A DNA stretch of 24,048 nt from Saccoglossus kowalevskii (taxonomy: Eukaryota; Hemichordata; Enteropneusta; Harrimaniidae), in contig NW_003147283.1 of NCBI RefSeq assembly GCF_000003605.2, positions 169,138 to 193,185 of the forward strand, given 5' to 3'. The notes below the pieces were generated by a model. That model was given only the letters and a program-made list of their open reading frames with translations, made no database searches and was not told the DNA's origin. The stretch's first letter is position 1; each line of letters starts with the position of its first letter. Shown here piece after piece: positions 22,450-24,048 of the stretch. Position numbers and translations under genes: made by a program.

Positions 22450-22450
22450 C

Positions 22451-23023
22451 CTGTTTTTTGGCGGCATGGTAAATGGATCCATATATCACAAGCATCACTA
22501 CCAATGGTACAAGAATGGCAAATATAAAATTGAAGAACATATATTCCATATGTATTACCTCCATGAATAAACACTGCGGCTCCGATGGGCGACCTTTGTT
22601 CCACCCCATCAGAGGAAGCGTGCCGATAATGCCGGCTACTAACCAAGATATGGTGATCATAACCACGGCACTTTTGGTCGTCATGATCGTATGGTATCTC
22701 AGCGAGTGCGCAATGGCCAAGTATCGGTCCACGCTCACCCCAATTAGACTGTACGTCGAGCTTGTACAGAGCCATAGGAGAAATGACAGCATGAACAAAC
22801 ACCCTTGAAAGTTTGAAGGAATACCGCGGCTAGTCATGATAGCGAAAGGAATTGCCAAGAGTCCCACTAGAAAATCTGCTACGGCAAGTGATAGTATAAA
22901 CAAATTTGTTATCGTCTGCATGCGTTTGTACTTGAATATGACCCACATTACAAGACCATTACCGAATACGGCCAGCACAGCTATGGTAATCTCTGTCACC
23001 AAGTAAAATACGTCCGTCGCCAT
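22451..23023 (-). CDS. adenosine receptor-like GPCR, exon 1 (TM1-TM5)
   Basis: This exon encodes residues 1-191 of a plasma-membrane G-protein-coupled receptor. The N-terminus is short without a signal peptide, as in adenosine receptors. TM1 has EITIAVLAVFGN (E11 1.39, N22 1.50), TM2 SLAVADFLVG (D50 2.50) and AIPFAI, and TM3 starts at C75 and ends in DRY (99-101). TM4 has W127 followed by LPLMGWN. The outer loop has C151 and F153, then MEYM, and TM5 has N165 and P173. The whole resembles human A2A/A1. The start is supported by AACATGG (A at -3, G at +4) and an in-frame TAA about 60 nt upstream. The exon ends CAG|GTATGT in phase 0 and joins exon 2. Pocket position 3.36 is Cys86 and not Thr, and Met154 replaces the usual Glu after F153. 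Family-level call is strong; the ligand is not proven. Confidence 0.95.
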
Positions 23024-24048
23024 GTTAAGCCTCGTAGAATGCCAAATTAATTTCCTCTTTCCAGATGGCGCAAGTTGTATTTATTTTGTATACGTACAAT
23101 AGTAATGACATCACAACAAGAACAATGTAGTTGAAGTGCTATAAGCGTAGAAATTATTTGCCTACCACATATAACTGTTAAATAGTTCAATCGAATGTAT
23201 TATATTGTCAGGCATATGGCGACTCATGTTGTATTGTTAGAAAGGTCGTAAGGCAATTCAAATGTCAACAAAATAACCACATTTGCGTGTCGCGACTACA
23301 ACAACAATCCGAGAATAGATACAAAATACAGCAAGTTATGTGTATCTTTCGTACACTGCATACTCCATGCCTCCTATGTGATATACGAGTATCTGTGTAT
23401 AATGTTCCAAAGATGTAAATCCAGGTTGCATACAATGTTCCATATAAACACAAGCATCAGATACTAATACTGCCTTCGATAGTCACTTGATATTAAATGA
23501 ATGCAGGACCTAGAATGAAATACGTATACTCAATGAGCGGCGTGTTGATATCTGGTTCCCAGGACAAGTTTCTTATTACACTCATACCAATGCATGCAAA
23601 TGATCATAACAATATAATAATAGGAAATGGACCAGCGCATTATGTCACACAGACTGGTGGTAACATGTGCGATGACCGAATAACATGAATACCTCAACGT
23701 ATTTATCAAGTAAATAACATTCCTGATTACTTTCAATGAAGAATGGTTTCATTTCATTATTTCCATGTCACCAATCGTAAACATCAATGGTAACATTATT
23801 GTATACTCTACCTATTGATTGTCTTTTCAAAGCGCTACAGACGTGATTTACTTATTAATTTATTTAGGGGTTGGTCAGTGATGAATACAAATACGATGAG
23901 AGGTAACACTCAATGAAGCCATATATATATATATATATATTTTTAAAATAAAAAAATGTGACGATCGCGATTCATTTATTTTGTTACAATCACCTATTTC
24001 GCGGCAAAGGTCGTGCATTTGATTCATTTTTTGGAAAAGCTTTCATTC
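23024..24048. other. 5' flank of the receptor gene
   Basis: Presumed 5' UTR and upstream region. No clear TATA box, 5' UTR acceptor or CpG-rich patch is seen on the minus strand close to the start codon. No other gene is supported here. Confidence 0.5.
23921..23940. repeat. (AT)10 microsatellite
   Basis: A short alternating AT tract, followed by an A/T-rich run. Confidence 0.9.

Larger units (their letters stand above)
11655..22450 (-). other. 10.8 kb phase-0 intron of the receptor gene
   Basis: The donor on the minus strand is CAG|GTATGT and the acceptor is TTTCAG|ATACGA. Both flanking exons are in phase 0 and together rebuild an uninterrupted receptor. The intron falls at the start of the third intracellular loop, right after KKQ at the end of TM5. 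It contains all of the repeats, the gap, the Myb/SANT-like fragment and the promoter-like block listed below. Confidence 0.88.

Noticed and set aside
22374-22808. Open frames on both strands overlapping receptor exon 1
   Set aside because: They lie in other frames of a clearly coding, conserved exon.

Overview
The window looks like nuclear DNA of a non-vertebrate animal. It is strongly AT-rich, has a coding sequence split by a long spliced intron, and carries many microsatellites, a LINE fragment and one 50-N assembly gap. Low GC, the LINE type and the receptor type would fit a marine invertebrate such as a lophotrochozoan or an early deuterostome, but the sequence alone does not fix the phylum. 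Nothing bacterial or organellar was seen.

The only well-supported host gene is a class A G-protein-coupled receptor of the adenosine-receptor type on the minus strand. Exon 1 (23023 down to 22451) encodes TM1-TM5. Exon 2 (11654 down to 11217) encodes TM6, TM7 and the tail. The two join in phase 0 across a 10.8 kb intron and give a complete 336-residue receptor.

Layout from left to right. 1-695 is the 3' end of a LINE. 700-11200 is mostly non-coding and holds a 45-bp minisatellite, a small MITE-like inverted repeat, a CpG-rich patch near 3.2-3.6 kb followed by three perfect CRE palindromes, a GCGGGAA (E2F-like) cluster with overlapping inverted repeats near 6.4-6.7 kb, a 44-bp near-perfect palindrome, a long TA tract and two CTCF-like sites. 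11217-11654 is receptor exon 2. 11655-22450 is the intron. It contains a TCAA array with the gap, a TTTG/TTTA compound microsatellite, a three-unit array of hairpin-forming 32-mers, a broken Myb/SANT-like coding fragment, a 23/24-bp minisatellite and a promoter-like block on the plus strand. 22451-23023 is exon 1. The rest is 5' flank.

There is no gene cluster or multi-gene system here. The interest lies in the receptor (altered pocket residues and intron position) and in dense, unexplained non-coding structure. Motif counts were made by eye and should be recomputed.
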